From positions 934,001 to 998,000 of the forward strand of contig NC_009656.1 of NCBI RefSeq assembly GCF_000017205.1: a stretch of 64,000 bases of DNA. Reading direction: 5' to 3'. This DNA is from Pseudomonas paraeruginosa PA7 (GTDB lineage: Bacteria; Pseudomonadota; Gammaproteobacteria; Pseudomonadales; Pseudomonadaceae). Under the pieces are notes generated by a model. That model saw only the letters and a list, made by a program, of their open reading frames with translations, searched no databases and was not told the origin of the DNA. Shown in pieces: positions 36,587 to 45,551 of the stretch (positions are counted from its first letter, which is position 1; each line of letters opens with the position of its first letter). Both the position numbers and the translations under genes were made by a program.

Positions 36587-37362
36587 TCTGCGTGCTCCTG
36601 TGCGCGGGCGCGGAAGAACTCGGCCTCGCTGACGATTCGGTTGACCAGGCGACCGACGCCTTCCACTTCCACCACCACTTCGTCGCCGGGGACCACGTCG
36701 GACAGGCCTTCCGGGGTGCCGGTGGCGATCATGTCGCCCGGCTGCAGGGTCATGAAGCTGGAGAAGTATTCGATCAGGTAGGGGATGTCGAAGATCATGT
36801 CCGCGGTGCTGCCTTCCTGGCGCAGCTCGCCGTTGACCCAGGTGCGCAGGGCCAGCCGGTTCGGTTCCGGCACGTCGGCCGCGTCGACGATCCACGGTCC
36901 CACCGGGGTGGTGGCGTCGCGGTTCTTCACCCGCAGGTTGGGCCGGTAGTAGTTCTCCAGGTAGTCGCGGATCGCGTAGTCGTTACACACCGTGTAGCCG
37001 GCCAGGTAGCCGAGGGCGTCCTCGCGGCGGACGTTGCGCGCCGGCTTGCCGATCACCGCCACCAGTTCGCACTCGTAGTGCATGTAGTCGACGTTGTCCG
37101 GGCGCCAGCTGACCTGGCGGTGGCCGGTGTAGGTGCCCGGCGACTTGATGAACGCCAGCGGTTCGCTGGGCGCCTTGAACGACAGTTCGGCGGCGTGGTC
37201 GGCGTAGTTCAGGCCGAGGGCGAACATGCTCCCGGTGGCCGGCGGCAGCCACTCCACCCGGTCCTCGGCGAGCAGGGTGCCGTCGGCCAGGCGCACGGCG
37301 TTGGACTCTTCCACCGTCACCTGGTGGACCTGGCCCTGGTAGCGGATGCGTGCGTGTTTCAT
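36583..37362 (-). CDS. hpaG1: Homoprotocatechuate decarboxylase/isomerase subunit, FAH family (HpaG C-half type)
   Basis: 259 residues, fumarylacetoacetate-hydrolase fold: GLNYADHAAEL, HYECELVAVIGKPARN (metal ligands E-x-E) and SDMIFD-type core followed by GDMIATGTPEGLSDVVPGDEVVVEVEGVG. In E. coli HpaG is a fused two-domain decarboxylase/isomerase; here the two halves are separate adjacent genes, as is usual in P. aeruginosa. Works with the next gene on 5-oxopent-3-ene-1,2,5-tricarboxylate. The assignment of G1 versus G2 is by convention. Confidence 0.85.
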   Translation of the reverse strand: MKHARIRYQGQVHQVTVEESNAVRLADGTLLAEDRVEWLPPATGSMFALGLNYADHAAELSFKAPSEPLAFIKSPGTYTGHRQVSWRPDNVDYMHYECELVAVIGKPARNVRREDALGYLAGYTVCNDYAIRDYLENYYRPNLRVKNRDATTPVGPWIVDAADVPEPNRLALRTWVNGELRQEGSTADMIFDIPYLIEYFSSFMTLQPGDMIATGTPEGLSDVVPGDEVVVEVEGVGRLVNRIVSEAEFFRARAQEHAE

Positions 37363-37372
37363 GGTCGGTTCC

Positions 37373-38032
37373 TCATTCCGCGACGATGCTGTTGGCGAGG
37401 CGGCCGAGGCCGTCGACCTCGACCTCGACGCGGTCGCCGGGATGCACGTCGACACGGCCCTCGGGGGTGCCGGTGATCAGCACGTCGCCGGCATGCAGGG
37501 TCATGAACTCGCTGATCTCGGCGATCAGCTGGGGAATGCCGCGCACCAGGTTGGCGGTGCTGTTGCGCTGGCGCAGTTCACCGTTGACGTACAGCTTCAG
37601 CTCCAGCGCATGGGGGTCGACGATCTCTTGCGCCGGCACCAGTTGCGGACCGAGCGGGCAGAAGCCGTCGCGGCACTTGGCTTTCACCGCCGGGCGGTAG
37701 TAGCTGTCTTCCGGCAGGCTGAACTCGTTGACGATCACGTAGCCGGCGACATGCGCCATGGCTTCCCCGGCTTTCACCCGGCTGGCGTCGCGACCGATCA
37801 CCACGCCCAGCGCCGGGCCCGGTTGCAGGCGCTCGACGCCGCGCGGGAAGACCACCGCGGCGCCATGGCCATTGCGGGTGTTCGGTGTCTTGATGAACAG
37901 CACCGGCTTCACCGGCGGCTTCTGGTACGGCGGCTGGCGGAACTCCGGCAGGCGGCTGTCGAGCAGGCCCTTGTAGTTCAGCGCGACGCCGAACAGGGTG
38001 CCGGCGGCGACGTCATTCAGTGCGCGGCTCAT
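37373..38032 (-). CDS. hpaG2: Homoprotocatechuate decarboxylase/isomerase subunit, FAH family (HpaG N-half type)
   Basis: 219 residues with the same fold as its neighbour (FGVALNYKGLLDSRLPEF, LGVVIGRDASRV, GDVLITGTPEGRVDVHPGDRVEVEVDGLG). First gene of the catabolic operon, starting about 60 bp inside two operator palindromes. The paired genes are clearly paralogous, sharing GTPEG and the GD-x-VEVEV-x-G-x-G-R-L-x-N end; they correspond to the halves of the fused enteric HpaG. Confidence 0.85.
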   Translation of the reverse strand: MSRALNDVAAGTLFGVALNYKGLLDSRLPEFRQPPYQKPPVKPVLFIKTPNTRNGHGAAVVFPRGVERLQPGPALGVVIGRDASRVKAGEAMAHVAGYVIVNEFSLPEDSYYRPAVKAKCRDGFCPLGPQLVPAQEIVDPHALELKLYVNGELRQRNSTANLVRGIPQLIAEISEFMTLHAGDVLITGTPEGRVDVHPGDRVEVEVDGLGRLANSIVAE

Positions 38033-38094
38033 TGTGGTTGGTGTCTCCTGGCGCGATGGGCGGACGGCCAAGCGGCTGTCCTGGCGAAAACTCG

Positions 38095-38126
38095 TTAATG
38101 TGTTAACGTTATATTTAACATGTTAA
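38095..38126. promoter_or_regulatory. Tandem HpaR-type operators of the hpa operon
   Basis: TTAATGTGTTAA (38095-38106) and TTAACATGTTAA (38115-38126), centres 20 bp apart (two helical turns), 60-95 bp upstream of the first catabolic gene and about 125 bp before the divergent AraC gene. Same motif as at 20979 and 21145. Confidence 0.75.
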
Positions 38127-38250
38127 TGATCGTCAAGCCCGAACGCCCCGCCATTCGTCCCGGCCAGGTGGCAAGAGGCGCCGCCTGCGGTATACGGATG
38201 CCCGCGACGGCTTGCGCACGCAGCCGCAAGAACAACAAGAGAAGATTGCC

Positions 38251-39162
38251 ATGCCAGAGCGCCAGCCGATCCCCAACATCAACATCGGGCAGGTCTACGA
38301 CCAGCGCTACAGCGATGCCGAGGTGCACTACGACGCGCTCGGCAACCTCGCCGGCTTCTTCGGCCGCAACATGCCGGCGCACCGCCACGACCGGTTCTTC
38401 CAGGTGCACTACGTGAAGCGCGGCACGGTGCGGGTGTTCCTCGACGACCGGCGGTACCTGGAGTCCGGGCCGATGTTCTTCCTCACCCCGCCGACCGTGC
38501 CGCATGCCTTCGTCACCGAGGCGGACGCCGACGGTCATGTGCTGACCGTGCGCCAGCAACTGGTCTGGAGCCTCCTCGAGGCCGAACCATGCCTGGCGCC
38601 CGGTCCGCAGGTGGCGCCGGCCTGCGTGGCCCTGGGCGGCCTGGAGGGAGCGGCGGCCGAGGAGGGCGCACGCCTGGCGCTGCTCTTCGATCAGTTGCGC
38701 AGCGAATCGATGGCCAGCCGGCCCGGTCGCCAGCAGACGCTGCTGGCGCTGACCCGCCTGGTGATGATCAGCCTGCTGCGCCTTTCGACCAATCCGGTGG
38801 CGGCCCGGCCGATGCGTCACGAAGACCTGCAGATCTTCCAGCGCTTCAATGCGCTGATCGAGGAGCGCTACGCCGAGCACTGGCCGCTGTCACGCTACGC
38901 CAGCCGGATCGGTGTCACCGAGGCGCGCCTCAACGATGTCTGCCGGCGCATCGCCGACCTGCCGTCGAAGCGCCTGGTCTACGAGCGGCTGATGCAGGAG
39001 TCCAAGCGCCTGCTGCTGTTCACCGGCGGGTCGGTGAACGAGATCTGCTACCAGCTGGGCTTCAAGGACCCGGCCTATTTCAGCCGCTTCTTCGTCCGCT
39101 ACGCCGGCATGACTCCCAGCGCCTACCGGCAGCGGCAGGTCGACGGAACGGCCGGTCGCTGA
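38251..39162 (+). CDS. hpaA: AraC-family regulator of 4-hydroxyphenylacetate catabolism
   Basis: 303 residues: N-terminal cupin effector domain ([26 protein letters not shown]) and C-terminal AraC double helix-turn-helix ([58 protein letters not shown]). Divergent from the hpa operon, as HpaA is in other hpa clusters, where it activates the 4-hydroxyphenylacetate monooxygenase genes (hpaBC, not in this window). AGAGAAG precedes the start. Confidence 0.87.
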   Translation: MPERQPIPNINIGQVYDQRYSDAEVHYDALGNLAGFFGRNMPAHRHDRFFQVHYVKRGTVRVFLDDRRYLESGPMFFLTPPTVPHAFVTEADADGHVLTVRQQLVWSLLEAEPCLAPGPQVAPACVALGGLEGAAAEEGARLALLFDQLRSESMASRPGRQQTLLALTRLVMISLLRLSTNPVAARPMRHEDLQIFQRFNALIEERYAEHWPLSRYASRIGVTEARLNDVCRRIADLPSKRLVYERLMQESKRLLLFTGGSVNEICYQLGFKDPAYFSRFFVRYAGMTPSAYRQRQVDGTAGR

Positions 39163-39194
39163 GTGGGAGCGCGGGTATACTCGCGCTCCCACTC
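39161..39194. terminator. Perfect 13-bp hairpin between hpaA and aph
   Basis: GAGTGGGAGCGCG and CGCGCTCCCACTC arms with an 8-base loop; the first arm begins in the hpaA stop codon. No U-tract. The loop contains TATACT, a possible -10 box for aph, but no matching -35 is seen. Confidence 0.5.
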
Positions 39195-39211
39195 GAAAGG
39201 AAAGCTCTTCC

Positions 39212-40018
39212 ATGCATGACGCAGCCGCCTCCCTACCGCCCCAGGCGCCCGCCGCCTGGGCCGATTATCTTTCCGGCTACCGCTGGCAGGCACAGCGCGA
39301 AGGCTGCTCAGCGGCCGCTGTCCATCGTCTCGATGCGGCCCGGCGGCCGACCCTGTTCGTCAAGCACGAGGCGCTCTCCGAGCAGGCCGAACTGCCCGAC
39401 GAGATCGCTCGCCTGCGCTGGCTGCACGGTGCCGGCATCGACTGCCCGCAGGTACTGAACGAAACCCAGGGTGGTGGTCGGCAGTGGTTGCTGATGAGCG
39501 CCGTAGCGGGAGACACGCTCTCCGCGCTGGCGCAGCGCGGCGAGCTGGAGCCGGAGCGCCTGGTGCGTCTGGTGGCCGCCGCCCTGCGCCGGCTGCACGA
39601 CCTCGACCCGGCCGCCTGCCCCTTCGACCACCGCCTCGAGCGGCGCCTGGAAAGCGTGCGCCGGCGGGTCGAGGCCGGGCTGGTGGAGGAGACGGACTTC
39701 GACGACGAGCATCGCGGGCGCAGCGCCGTGGAGCTGTACCGCCTGCTGCTCGACCGGCGCCCGGCGGTCGAGGACCTGGTAGTCACCCATGGCGACGCCT
39801 GCCTGCCCAACCTGCTGGCCGAGGGCCGACGCTTCAGTGGCTTCATCGATTGCGGCCGCCTCGGCGTCGCCGACCGCCACCAGGACCTGGCACTGGCCGC
39901 GCGGGACATCGAGACCGACCTCGGCGCGCCCTGGGCCGAGGCCTTCCTGGAGGCGTACGGCGGCGATATCGACGGCGAACGACTGGCGTACTTCAGGCTG
40001 CTGGACGAGTTCTTCTAG
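39212..40018 (+). CDS. aph: Aminoglycoside 3'-phosphotransferase APH(3')-II type
   Basis: 268 residues, kinase that phosphorylates the 3'-hydroxyl of kanamycin/neomycin-type aminoglycosides. Brenner motif [12 protein letters not shown] (catalytic Asp and Asn) near residue 192, metal-binding [23 protein letters not shown], and the arginine-rich C-terminal end finishing LLDEFF. It corresponds to the chromosomal aph(3')-IIb of P. aeruginosa but differs at many positions from the PAO1 protein I remember. AAAGGAAAG precedes the ATG. Downstream of the regulator gene of the hpa cluster. Confidence 0.93.
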   Translation: MHDAAASLPPQAPAAWADYLSGYRWQAQREGCSAAAVHRLDAARRPTLFVKHEALSEQAELPDEIARLRWLHGAGIDCPQVLNETQGGGRQWLLMSAVAGDTLSALAQRGELEPERLVRLVAAALRRLHDLDPAACPFDHRLERRLESVRRRVEAGLVEETDFDDEHRGRSAVELYRLLLDRRPAVEDLVVTHGDACLPNLLAEGRRFSGFIDCGRLGVADRHQDLALAARDIETDLGAPWAEAFLEAYGGDIDGERLAYFRLLDEFF

Positions 40019-40131
40019 TCGGGCCGGTTCGGATCCGGCCTGCCGTTGCGCGCAAACGGAGGTACAACGGCACCAGCCACCGTCGCGAACGGCAGCGCGC
40101 CTTCTCTCGCCTGTTCCGTGGAATCGCCGGC

Positions 40132-40701
40132 TCAGTTCAGCCGGTATTGCGCCAGTTCCTTCGCCGAGAGCACGCGCATCCGCTTCGGATCGGTGCTTTG
40201 CATGGCCTGTACCAGGCTGCTCGGGACATCCATTTCGCGGAAGTAGGCCGCGGAGTCGTAGCGCATGCCGTTGGCCGAGCGCGAGTGCAGCGAGTCGCCG
40301 TGGGCGTAGTAGGGACGGTGCAGGCCGACGTAGCCGCGCACGGTCTTGCGCTTGCCGGCCGCCAGCAGGTAGACGCAGGTGCCCTGGCAGACGCTGCTCG
40401 ACGGCACCAGCGCGTCGAAGCCGGTCTCGCGCAGCAGGCGGCCCATGCGGATCGCCTCGGGCACGCTGCCGCCGATGCTATCGAGCAACAGCAGCTTGCG
40501 CGAGAAGGTACCCGGATTGTTGCGCAGGCCCTTGAGCAGGGTCTCGTAGTCGCCCGGCGCTATTTCCTCGGAGACCCGTACCGTCAGCACCCGGCCCATG
40601 CTCTTGTGCTGCAGGGAGTGCACCTCGACCTTGGCCAGTGCGGGGGCCGAGCAGAGCGCGGCGAGGCAGGCGAGGGCGGTGCGGAGGCGGAGACGGCGCA
40701 T
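40132..40701 (-). CDS. Periplasmic ClpP-fold (COG3904-like) protein
   Basis: 189 residues: signal peptide (LRTALACLAALCSAPALA, residues about 6-23) and a ClpP/crotonase-like core with LLLLDSIGGSVPEAIRMGRLLRETGFDALVPSSSVCQGTCVYLLAAGKRKTV. The GGS-V and C-x3-C-V-Y-L-L-A-A-G pattern is typical of COG3904 predicted periplasmic proteins; the position of the ClpP serine is taken by cysteine-containing sequence, so proteolysis is uncertain. Stands alone, 77 bp after bphP on the same strand. Function unknown. Confidence 0.7.
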   Translation of the reverse strand: MRRLRLRTALACLAALCSAPALAKVEVHSLQHKSMGRVLTVRVSEEIAPGDYETLLKGLRNNPGTFSRKLLLLDSIGGSVPEAIRMGRLLRETGFDALVPSSSVCQGTCVYLLAAGKRKTVRGYVGLHRPYYAHGDSLHSRSANGMRYDSAAYFREMDVPSSLVQAMQSTDPKRMRVLSAKELAQYRLN

Positions 40702-40778
40702 GGAGCGGAACGATCCTGTCAGACGGTGATGGCTGCCGAAGATACCTGCAAGCGTTGCATTCCGCACGGTCCTCGTCG

Positions 40779-42965
40779 TCAGGACGAGGATCCCGCCGCC
40801 TCCCGGCTCGCCGGCAGACGCAGGCAGAAGCTGATGACGTCGTCCTGGCAGTCCACCTCGATGCGCCCCCGGTGGGCCTGGGCGATGGCCTGGGAAATGT
40901 ACAGGCCGATGCCCAGGCCGTTGCGATTGCGCTGGTTGTCCGCCGATTCGCGCTTGAACGGCTCGAACAGGTTGGCCAGCTGCGCCTTGGACAGGCCGCT
41001 GGTTTCGTTGAGCACGCTCAGGCAGACCTCGTCGCCCTGGCGGGTCAGCGTCACCAGTACCGGCCGTCCGGGCAGGCCGTGATGCCGGGCGTTGCTCAGC
41101 AGGTTGGCGGCGACCTGGGCGTAGCGGTCCGGGTCGACCACGGCGCGGACCTGTGGGTCGATGGCGACTTCGATCACCAGGCCGGGATAGGCGACGTCGG
41201 TCTCGCAGACGATCTGCCGTACCAGCTGCGAAACGTCGGTGTCCACCGGCGCCACGGTGAGGCCGATGCCCGACTGCAGGCGGCTCATGTCGAGGATCTG
41301 GCTGACCAGCCGCTCCATGCGGCTGCTGGAGGCGGAAATGTGCTGGCGCAGCTCGGTGGTGCGGGTATCGCTGGAGGAGAGCAGGGCGGCGGCCATCGAG
41401 ATCGACTGCAGCGGGTTGCGCAGGTCGTGGCCGAGCACCGCGATCAGGCGCTGGCGCATGCGGTCGATCTCGGCCGCATGGTTGAGGCACAGTTCCATCA
41501 GGTCCAGGCGCAGCTTCTCGGCGATCGCCAGGTCGGTTTCGCTCCACGGCGTGGAGTGGCCGCGGACCACTTCCTCCCAGGCCTCGAACGAGCCGCGCGG
41601 GGTCAGGCGCGGGCCGGAGGGACCGATGCTCAGCAGCTTCTCCGGCTTGCCGCCCCAACGGATACGGTGCACCTCCTCGTGGCGGAACCAGAAGATCCAG
41701 CCGGATTCCTGGCGGTGGAAACGGATCGCCAGCACCCCGCAGCAGTCGCCGCCGTCCGGTGAGTCGGCGCTGGGTTGCGGCCAGTTGTCGGTGTGGTAGA
41801 TGTCCTGCTCGGGGTCGCGCTGCAGGCGCTGCAGGACGTTGCCGGCCTGGCGCTCGAAGTCGCCGCGGATGCTCAGAGTGCGTCCGCCGAGCATGACCAG
41901 CGCACCGTCGCAGGGAATCAGCCCGGCGATGCCGTCGTCCGGGTGGGCCAGGGCGCCGAACAGGTCGTCGGCGTCCCGCGCGCGTCGCACCAGGGCAAGC
42001 CGGCGCTCGGTGGAAACGCGCAGCAGTTCGGCGATGCGCCCCTGCTCGAGGCGGTCGACGATGGCGCTGCAGACCTGCGAGAAGATCTGGAACGACATGC
42101 GCACCGGGTAGGGAATCAGCTTGGGCGACATGTGGTGGCAGGAGAACAGGCCCCAGAGCTTGCCGCCGACCACGATGGATATGCTCATCGAGGCGCGCAC
42201 GCCCATGTTGGTCAGGTACTCGCAGTGGATCGGCGAAACGCTGCGCAGCACGCTGTAGCTCAGGTCGAAGGACCCGCCGCTTTCCGGATTGAGTGTCGGA
42301 AGCACGCGCATCGGGATGTAGGCCACGTCGGCGATCAGCCGGATCGGGTTCTGGATGTACAGGCGGCGCGCCTGTGCCGGGATATCCGAGGCCGGGTAAC
42401 GCTGGCCGAGGTAGCTTTCCAGGTCGTCGCGACGGCTTTCGGCGACCACCTCGCCGGAATCGTCATGGCGGAAGCGGTAGGCCATCACCCGGTCGTAGCC
42501 GGTCATCCGGCGCAGCTCCTCGGTGACGCTGCTGAGCAGGGTCGCGGTGTCGTTGTGCAGCTGCACCTGGGCGATGATGCGCTGGGCGTTGAGGGTGAAG
42601 GACGTGATCGACAGGGTATCCGTGGTGCGGACCTCGAACTCCAGGTAGAACACGTCCTTGTAGCTGTGCCCGATCACATCGAACAGGTGCTCGCCGATCC
42701 GCGTCTCCACGCTGTTCGCCCAGGGGCCGCCGCCGAGCAGTCCGTCCTCGAGCATGCGCAGGACCTCGGCGCCCACCTGCTGTTCCTGCAGGTAGCTGCC
42801 CGGCGCGGCGACGAAACCGAGCAGCGCCTGGATGTTCTCGCTCGCGGCGAGCACCATGCCATCCGCGCGCAGGGCGAGCAGCGCGCCGTGCGGCTGGATC
42901 GCGCCGGGCACGTGGATGGGTTCGTCCTCGCAGTTCGCCAGGGTTACCGGGGTGATGCTCGTCAT
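40779..42965 (-). CDS. bphP: Bacteriophytochrome histidine kinase
   Basis: 728 residues. Cys12 in LANCEDEPIH is the biliverdin-attachment cysteine; PAS (about 20-120), GAF (about 140-310, with YPASDIPAQARRLY) and PHY domains form the photosensor, then a histidine kinase with H-box AVLGHDLRNPLQS, N-box (AANLLSNARHHG) and G-box (RNRNGLGIGLYISQAIAQAH). It senses red/far-red light through biliverdin supplied by the adjacent haem oxygenase, 27 bp upstream in the same operon. No response regulator is adjacent. Confidence 0.95.
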   Translation of the reverse strand: MTSITPVTLANCEDEPIHVPGAIQPHGALLALRADGMVLAASENIQALLGFVAAPGSYLQEQQVGAEVLRMLEDGLLGGGPWANSVETRIGEHLFDVIGHSYKDVFYLEFEVRTTDTLSITSFTLNAQRIIAQVQLHNDTATLLSSVTEELRRMTGYDRVMAYRFRHDDSGEVVAESRRDDLESYLGQRYPASDIPAQARRLYIQNPIRLIADVAYIPMRVLPTLNPESGGSFDLSYSVLRSVSPIHCEYLTNMGVRASMSISIVVGGKLWGLFSCHHMSPKLIPYPVRMSFQIFSQVCSAIVDRLEQGRIAELLRVSTERRLALVRRARDADDLFGALAHPDDGIAGLIPCDGALVMLGGRTLSIRGDFERQAGNVLQRLQRDPEQDIYHTDNWPQPSADSPDGGDCCGVLAIRFHRQESGWIFWFRHEEVHRIRWGGKPEKLLSIGPSGPRLTPRGSFEAWEEVVRGHSTPWSETDLAIAEKLRLDLMELCLNHAAEIDRMRQRLIAVLGHDLRNPLQSISMAAALLSSSDTRTTELRQHISASSSRMERLVSQILDMSRLQSGIGLTVAPVDTDVSQLVRQIVCETDVAYPGLVIEVAIDPQVRAVVDPDRYAQVAANLLSNARHHGLPGRPVLVTLTRQGDEVCLSVLNETSGLSKAQLANLFEPFKRESADNQRNRNGLGIGLYISQAIAQAHRGRIEVDCQDDVISFCLRLPASREAAGSSS

Positions 42966-42992
42966 CTGTCGTCCAGCCTGGAGCCCAGGCGA

Positions 42993-43580
42993 TCAGGCTT
43001 CGTCGATGACCCACCGACGAAACGAAACAAAGGTAGCCCGTGCCGCGTCCTGCGCCAGGCCAATGGATTCGGGGCTGACGACCTGGCGGGCGAGCTGCTC
43101 GAGAAAGTCCTGCCAGCGCGGCCCGGTGGCCTGGCCGTAGCCTTGCAGCCACTGTAGCGGCAGACCTGGCAGGCGGGGAGCTAGTCGTTTGTAGAGAAAC
43201 GCGCCGCCCAGCGTCGCACCCTCCATCACGTAGGCCACGCCGAAGGCCTGCGCGGCGCGTGTCGCGACGGGCAGGTCGGCGCAGCGCGGCAGCGCCTGCA
43301 CCTCGGCATGGCTCAGGCCGCCGGCCAGCAGGTCGCTTTCCAGCCAGGCGCTTTTCACCAGCCGCGCCTCGGCTCCCAGGGTCGCCGGCCAGCCGCCGCG
43401 GTTGTCACGAAACGCGCGTTCCAGGGGTTCCAGCCAGCCCAGGATGCGCCCGGCATGTTCGAGATAGTCCCGCTGGTCGAGATCCTCGGCGCCCAAGGGC
43501 GAACGGCGGTCCAGCTCGGCGTGCAGGTCACGGGTGGCGTCGCGTAGTGCGGCGAGGGCTGGCGAAGGACGTGGGGACAT
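42993..43580 (-). CDS. bphO: Haem oxygenase making biliverdin for BphP
   Basis: 195 residues, HemO superfamily, all-helical. Proximal haem histidine in RDLHAELDRRSPL near residue 20 and the distal helix glycine region FGVAYVMEGATLGGAFLYKRL. It opens haem to biliverdin, the chromophore of BphP. First gene of the bphOP operon. Confidence 0.93.
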   Translation of the reverse strand: MSPRPSPALAALRDATRDLHAELDRRSPLGAEDLDQRDYLEHAGRILGWLEPLERAFRDNRGGWPATLGAEARLVKSAWLESDLLAGGLSHAEVQALPRCADLPVATRAAQAFGVAYVMEGATLGGAFLYKRLAPRLPGLPLQWLQGYGQATGPRWQDFLEQLARQVVSPESIGLAQDAARATFVSFRRWVIDEA

Positions 43581-43645
43581 GGTGTCAGGGCCAGCGTTTC
43601 GGGGGGTGAGCGCAGAGAGTAGCAGGAAGCCGGGGAGCTGGCTGC

Positions 43646-43683
43646 AAATAAAAAAGCCTCCCCGCGCCGGGGCGCAGGGAAGC
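43646..43683 (-). terminator. Rho-independent terminator of ppnN
   Basis: On the minus strand a GC-rich stem (GCTTCCCTGCGCC / GGCGCGGGGAGGC, with G-U pairs) is followed by TTTTTTATTTG, 14 bp after the ppnN stop. Classic intrinsic terminator. Confidence 0.85.
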
Positions 43684-43696
43684 CGCGCGGGAGGAC

Positions 43697-45082
43697 TCAG
43701 GCGGCCTCGGTCTGCACGACGCGGTAGCAGGGCACATAGGCCGCGCCACCGGGCAGCTTCATCCGGTGCTGCTTGACGAACGCCTGCAACAGGCGGTCCA
43801 GCGGCAGCATCACCGCCGGATCGCCGTGGATCTCGTAGGGCCCGTACTGTTCGATCATGCGGATGCCGTTGTCCTTGACGTTGCCGGCGACGATCCCGGA
43901 GAACGCCCGCCGCAGGTTGGCCGCCAGTTCATGCGGAGGCAGGCTGCGGCTGAGCTGGAGGCTGGCCATGTTCTCGTGGGTCGGCTCGAACGGGCGCTGG
44001 AAGCTTTCGTCGATCTTCAGCAGCCAGTTGAAGTGGAAGGCGTCGTTGCGCTCGCGGCGGAACTGCTTGACCTCCTTCAGACCCTGGGCCATCTGCTTGG
44101 CCACCTCGGCCGGGTCGTCGACGATGATCCGGTAGTGGCGCTGCGCCGCGTTGCCGAGGGTGGCGCCGACGAACTCGTGGAGCTGCTGCAGGTAGGCCTC
44201 GGCGCTGCGCGGGCCGGTGAGGATGACCGGGAAGGGCACCTCCTGGTTGTCCGGATGCATGAGAATGCCCAGCAGGTAGAGGAATTCCTCCGCGGTGCCG
44301 GCGCCGCCGGGGAAGATGATGATGCCATGTCCTACGCGGACGAAGGCTTCCAGGCGCTTCTCGATGTCCGGCAGGATCACCAGCTCGTTGACGATCGGGT
44401 TCGGCGCCTCGGCGGCGATGATCCCTGGCTCGGTCAGGCCCAGGTAGCGGCCACCGACGATGCGCTGCTTGGCGTGGCTGATGGTGGCGCCCTTCATCGG
44501 CCCTTTCATCACTCCCGGCCCGCAGCCGGTGCAGACGTCCAGGCTGCGCAGGCCGAGCTCGTGGCCGACCTTCTTGGTGTACTTGTACTCCTCGCTGCTG
44601 ATCGAGTGGCCGCCCCAGCAGACGACGATCTTAGGCTCGACGCCGGGGCGCAGGGTACGGGCGTTGCGCAGCAGCTGGAAGACGTAGTCGGTGAGGCCCT
44701 GGGAACTGTCCAGGTCGACGTGCTGGCTGTCCAGCCCGCTCTGCGTGTAGACGATGTCGCGCAGGGCGCTGAAGAGCATCTCGCGGGTACTGGCGATCAT
44801 CTCGCCATCGACGAAGGCATCGGCCGGCGCGTTGATCAGTTCCAGGCGCACGCCACGGTCCTGCTGGTGGATGCGCACCTCGAAGTCCTTGTAGGCGTCG
44901 AGGATGGTCTTGGCGTTGTCGCTGTGGGCGCCGGTGTTGAGGATCGCCAGGGCGCACTGGCGGAACAGTTGGTAGGTCTTGCCGTTGGCGGTTTCGCTGA
45001 GTTGCTGCACTTCGCGTTGGGAGAGGGTTTCCAGGGTGCCTTTGGGGCTGACCGAGGCATTGATCACAGGACGATGGGACAT
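43697..45082 (-). CDS. ppnN: Nucleotide 5'-monophosphate nucleosidase PpnN (LOG family)
   Basis: 461 residues. The central Rossmann-like LOG domain carries PGGAGTAEEFLYLLGIL (PGG-x-GT-x2-E signature), with N- and C-terminal extensions characteristic of PpnN/YgdH (start MSHRPVINASVSPKGTLETLSQREVQQL; C-terminal part FRRERNDAFHFNWLLKIDESFQ). PpnN hydrolyses purine nucleoside monophosphates to base and ribose-5-phosphate and in E. coli is stimulated by (p)ppGpp. Start at 45082 is chosen for GGAA eight bases upstream and family length; an in-frame ATG at 45094 has no SD. Confidence 0.88.
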   Translation of the reverse strand: MSHRPVINASVSPKGTLETLSQREVQQLSETANGKTYQLFRQCALAILNTGAHSDNAKTILDAYKDFEVRIHQQDRGVRLELINAPADAFVDGEMIASTREMLFSALRDIVYTQSGLDSQHVDLDSSQGLTDYVFQLLRNARTLRPGVEPKIVVCWGGHSISSEEYKYTKKVGHELGLRSLDVCTGCGPGVMKGPMKGATISHAKQRIVGGRYLGLTEPGIIAAEAPNPIVNELVILPDIEKRLEAFVRVGHGIIIFPGGAGTAEEFLYLLGILMHPDNQEVPFPVILTGPRSAEAYLQQLHEFVGATLGNAAQRHYRIIVDDPAEVAKQMAQGLKEVKQFRRERNDAFHFNWLLKIDESFQRPFEPTHENMASLQLSRSLPPHELAANLRRAFSGIVAGNVKDNGIRMIEQYGPYEIHGDPAVMLPLDRLLQAFVKQHRMKLPGGAAYVPCYRVVQTEAA

Positions 45083-45501
45083 GTGCGATTCCATGCAGGG
45101 GAGGCGGGGGCGGTGGGCGCCGCCGCGTCCGGGTAAGGGAGCGCCGGGCGGGTTGCGTGCCGGGAGAGAGGGCGATCAGCCGTCGGAGTGGGGCGACGAG
45201 GCAACCGTGCGCTGGGGCTTGGCTCCAGGGGTCATGATTGAACGTAATAGCGAGAACCTGACTGATCTGACAAGGAAAATCTCGAATTTATCTGTCGATG
45301 GCCTGGCCGCGGGATAATCCTGTCGTCGACCGCGGGCGAAAAAGTCCGCCATCGGCCGGGATAATCTGCCCTTCTCCTGATATCGTTGCGCTTCCGCCGG
45401 ATGCTCGGCCAGTCGAAGGGAGGAACGAACCATGACGTATGAACAGTCCAGCAGCGTACGTAGCGACTTTCTTTCCTCCTTTTTCCAAGAGCCTGTCATC
45501 C
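45083..45501. other. Divergent promoter region with a possible leader ORF
   Basis: 419 bp between ppnN and the acetyltransferase gene. The middle part (45230-45300) is AT-richer than its surroundings. CGGGATAATC occurs twice (about 45309 and 45352) and might include -10 elements. A 39-codon frame starts at 45432 with an excellent SD (GGGAGGAACGAACC), is out of frame with the acetyltransferase and overlaps its first 50 bases (stop at 45551). Nothing else is recognised. Confidence 0.5.
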
Positions 45502-45551
45502 ATGATCGAACTCAGAACCATCACCCGCGACGACTGGGAAACCTGCATTGA
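45432..45551 (+). CDS. Possible leader peptide upstream of the acetyltransferase
   Basis: 39 codons, MTYEQSSSVRSDFLSSFFQE at the start, ending with TGA inside the acetyltransferase gene. The SD (GGGAGG) is far better than that of the downstream gene, whose start lies within this frame, so translational coupling or interference is possible. No homologue is recognised; it could be chance. Confidence 0.35.
   Translation: MTYEQSSSVRSDFLSSFFQEPVIHDRTQNHHPRRLGNLH

Noticed and set aside
36583-38032. Tandem FAH genes as a recent duplication or split gene
   Set aside because: The pair corresponds to the two halves of the fused enteric HpaG and is normal for this pathway in P. aeruginosa.
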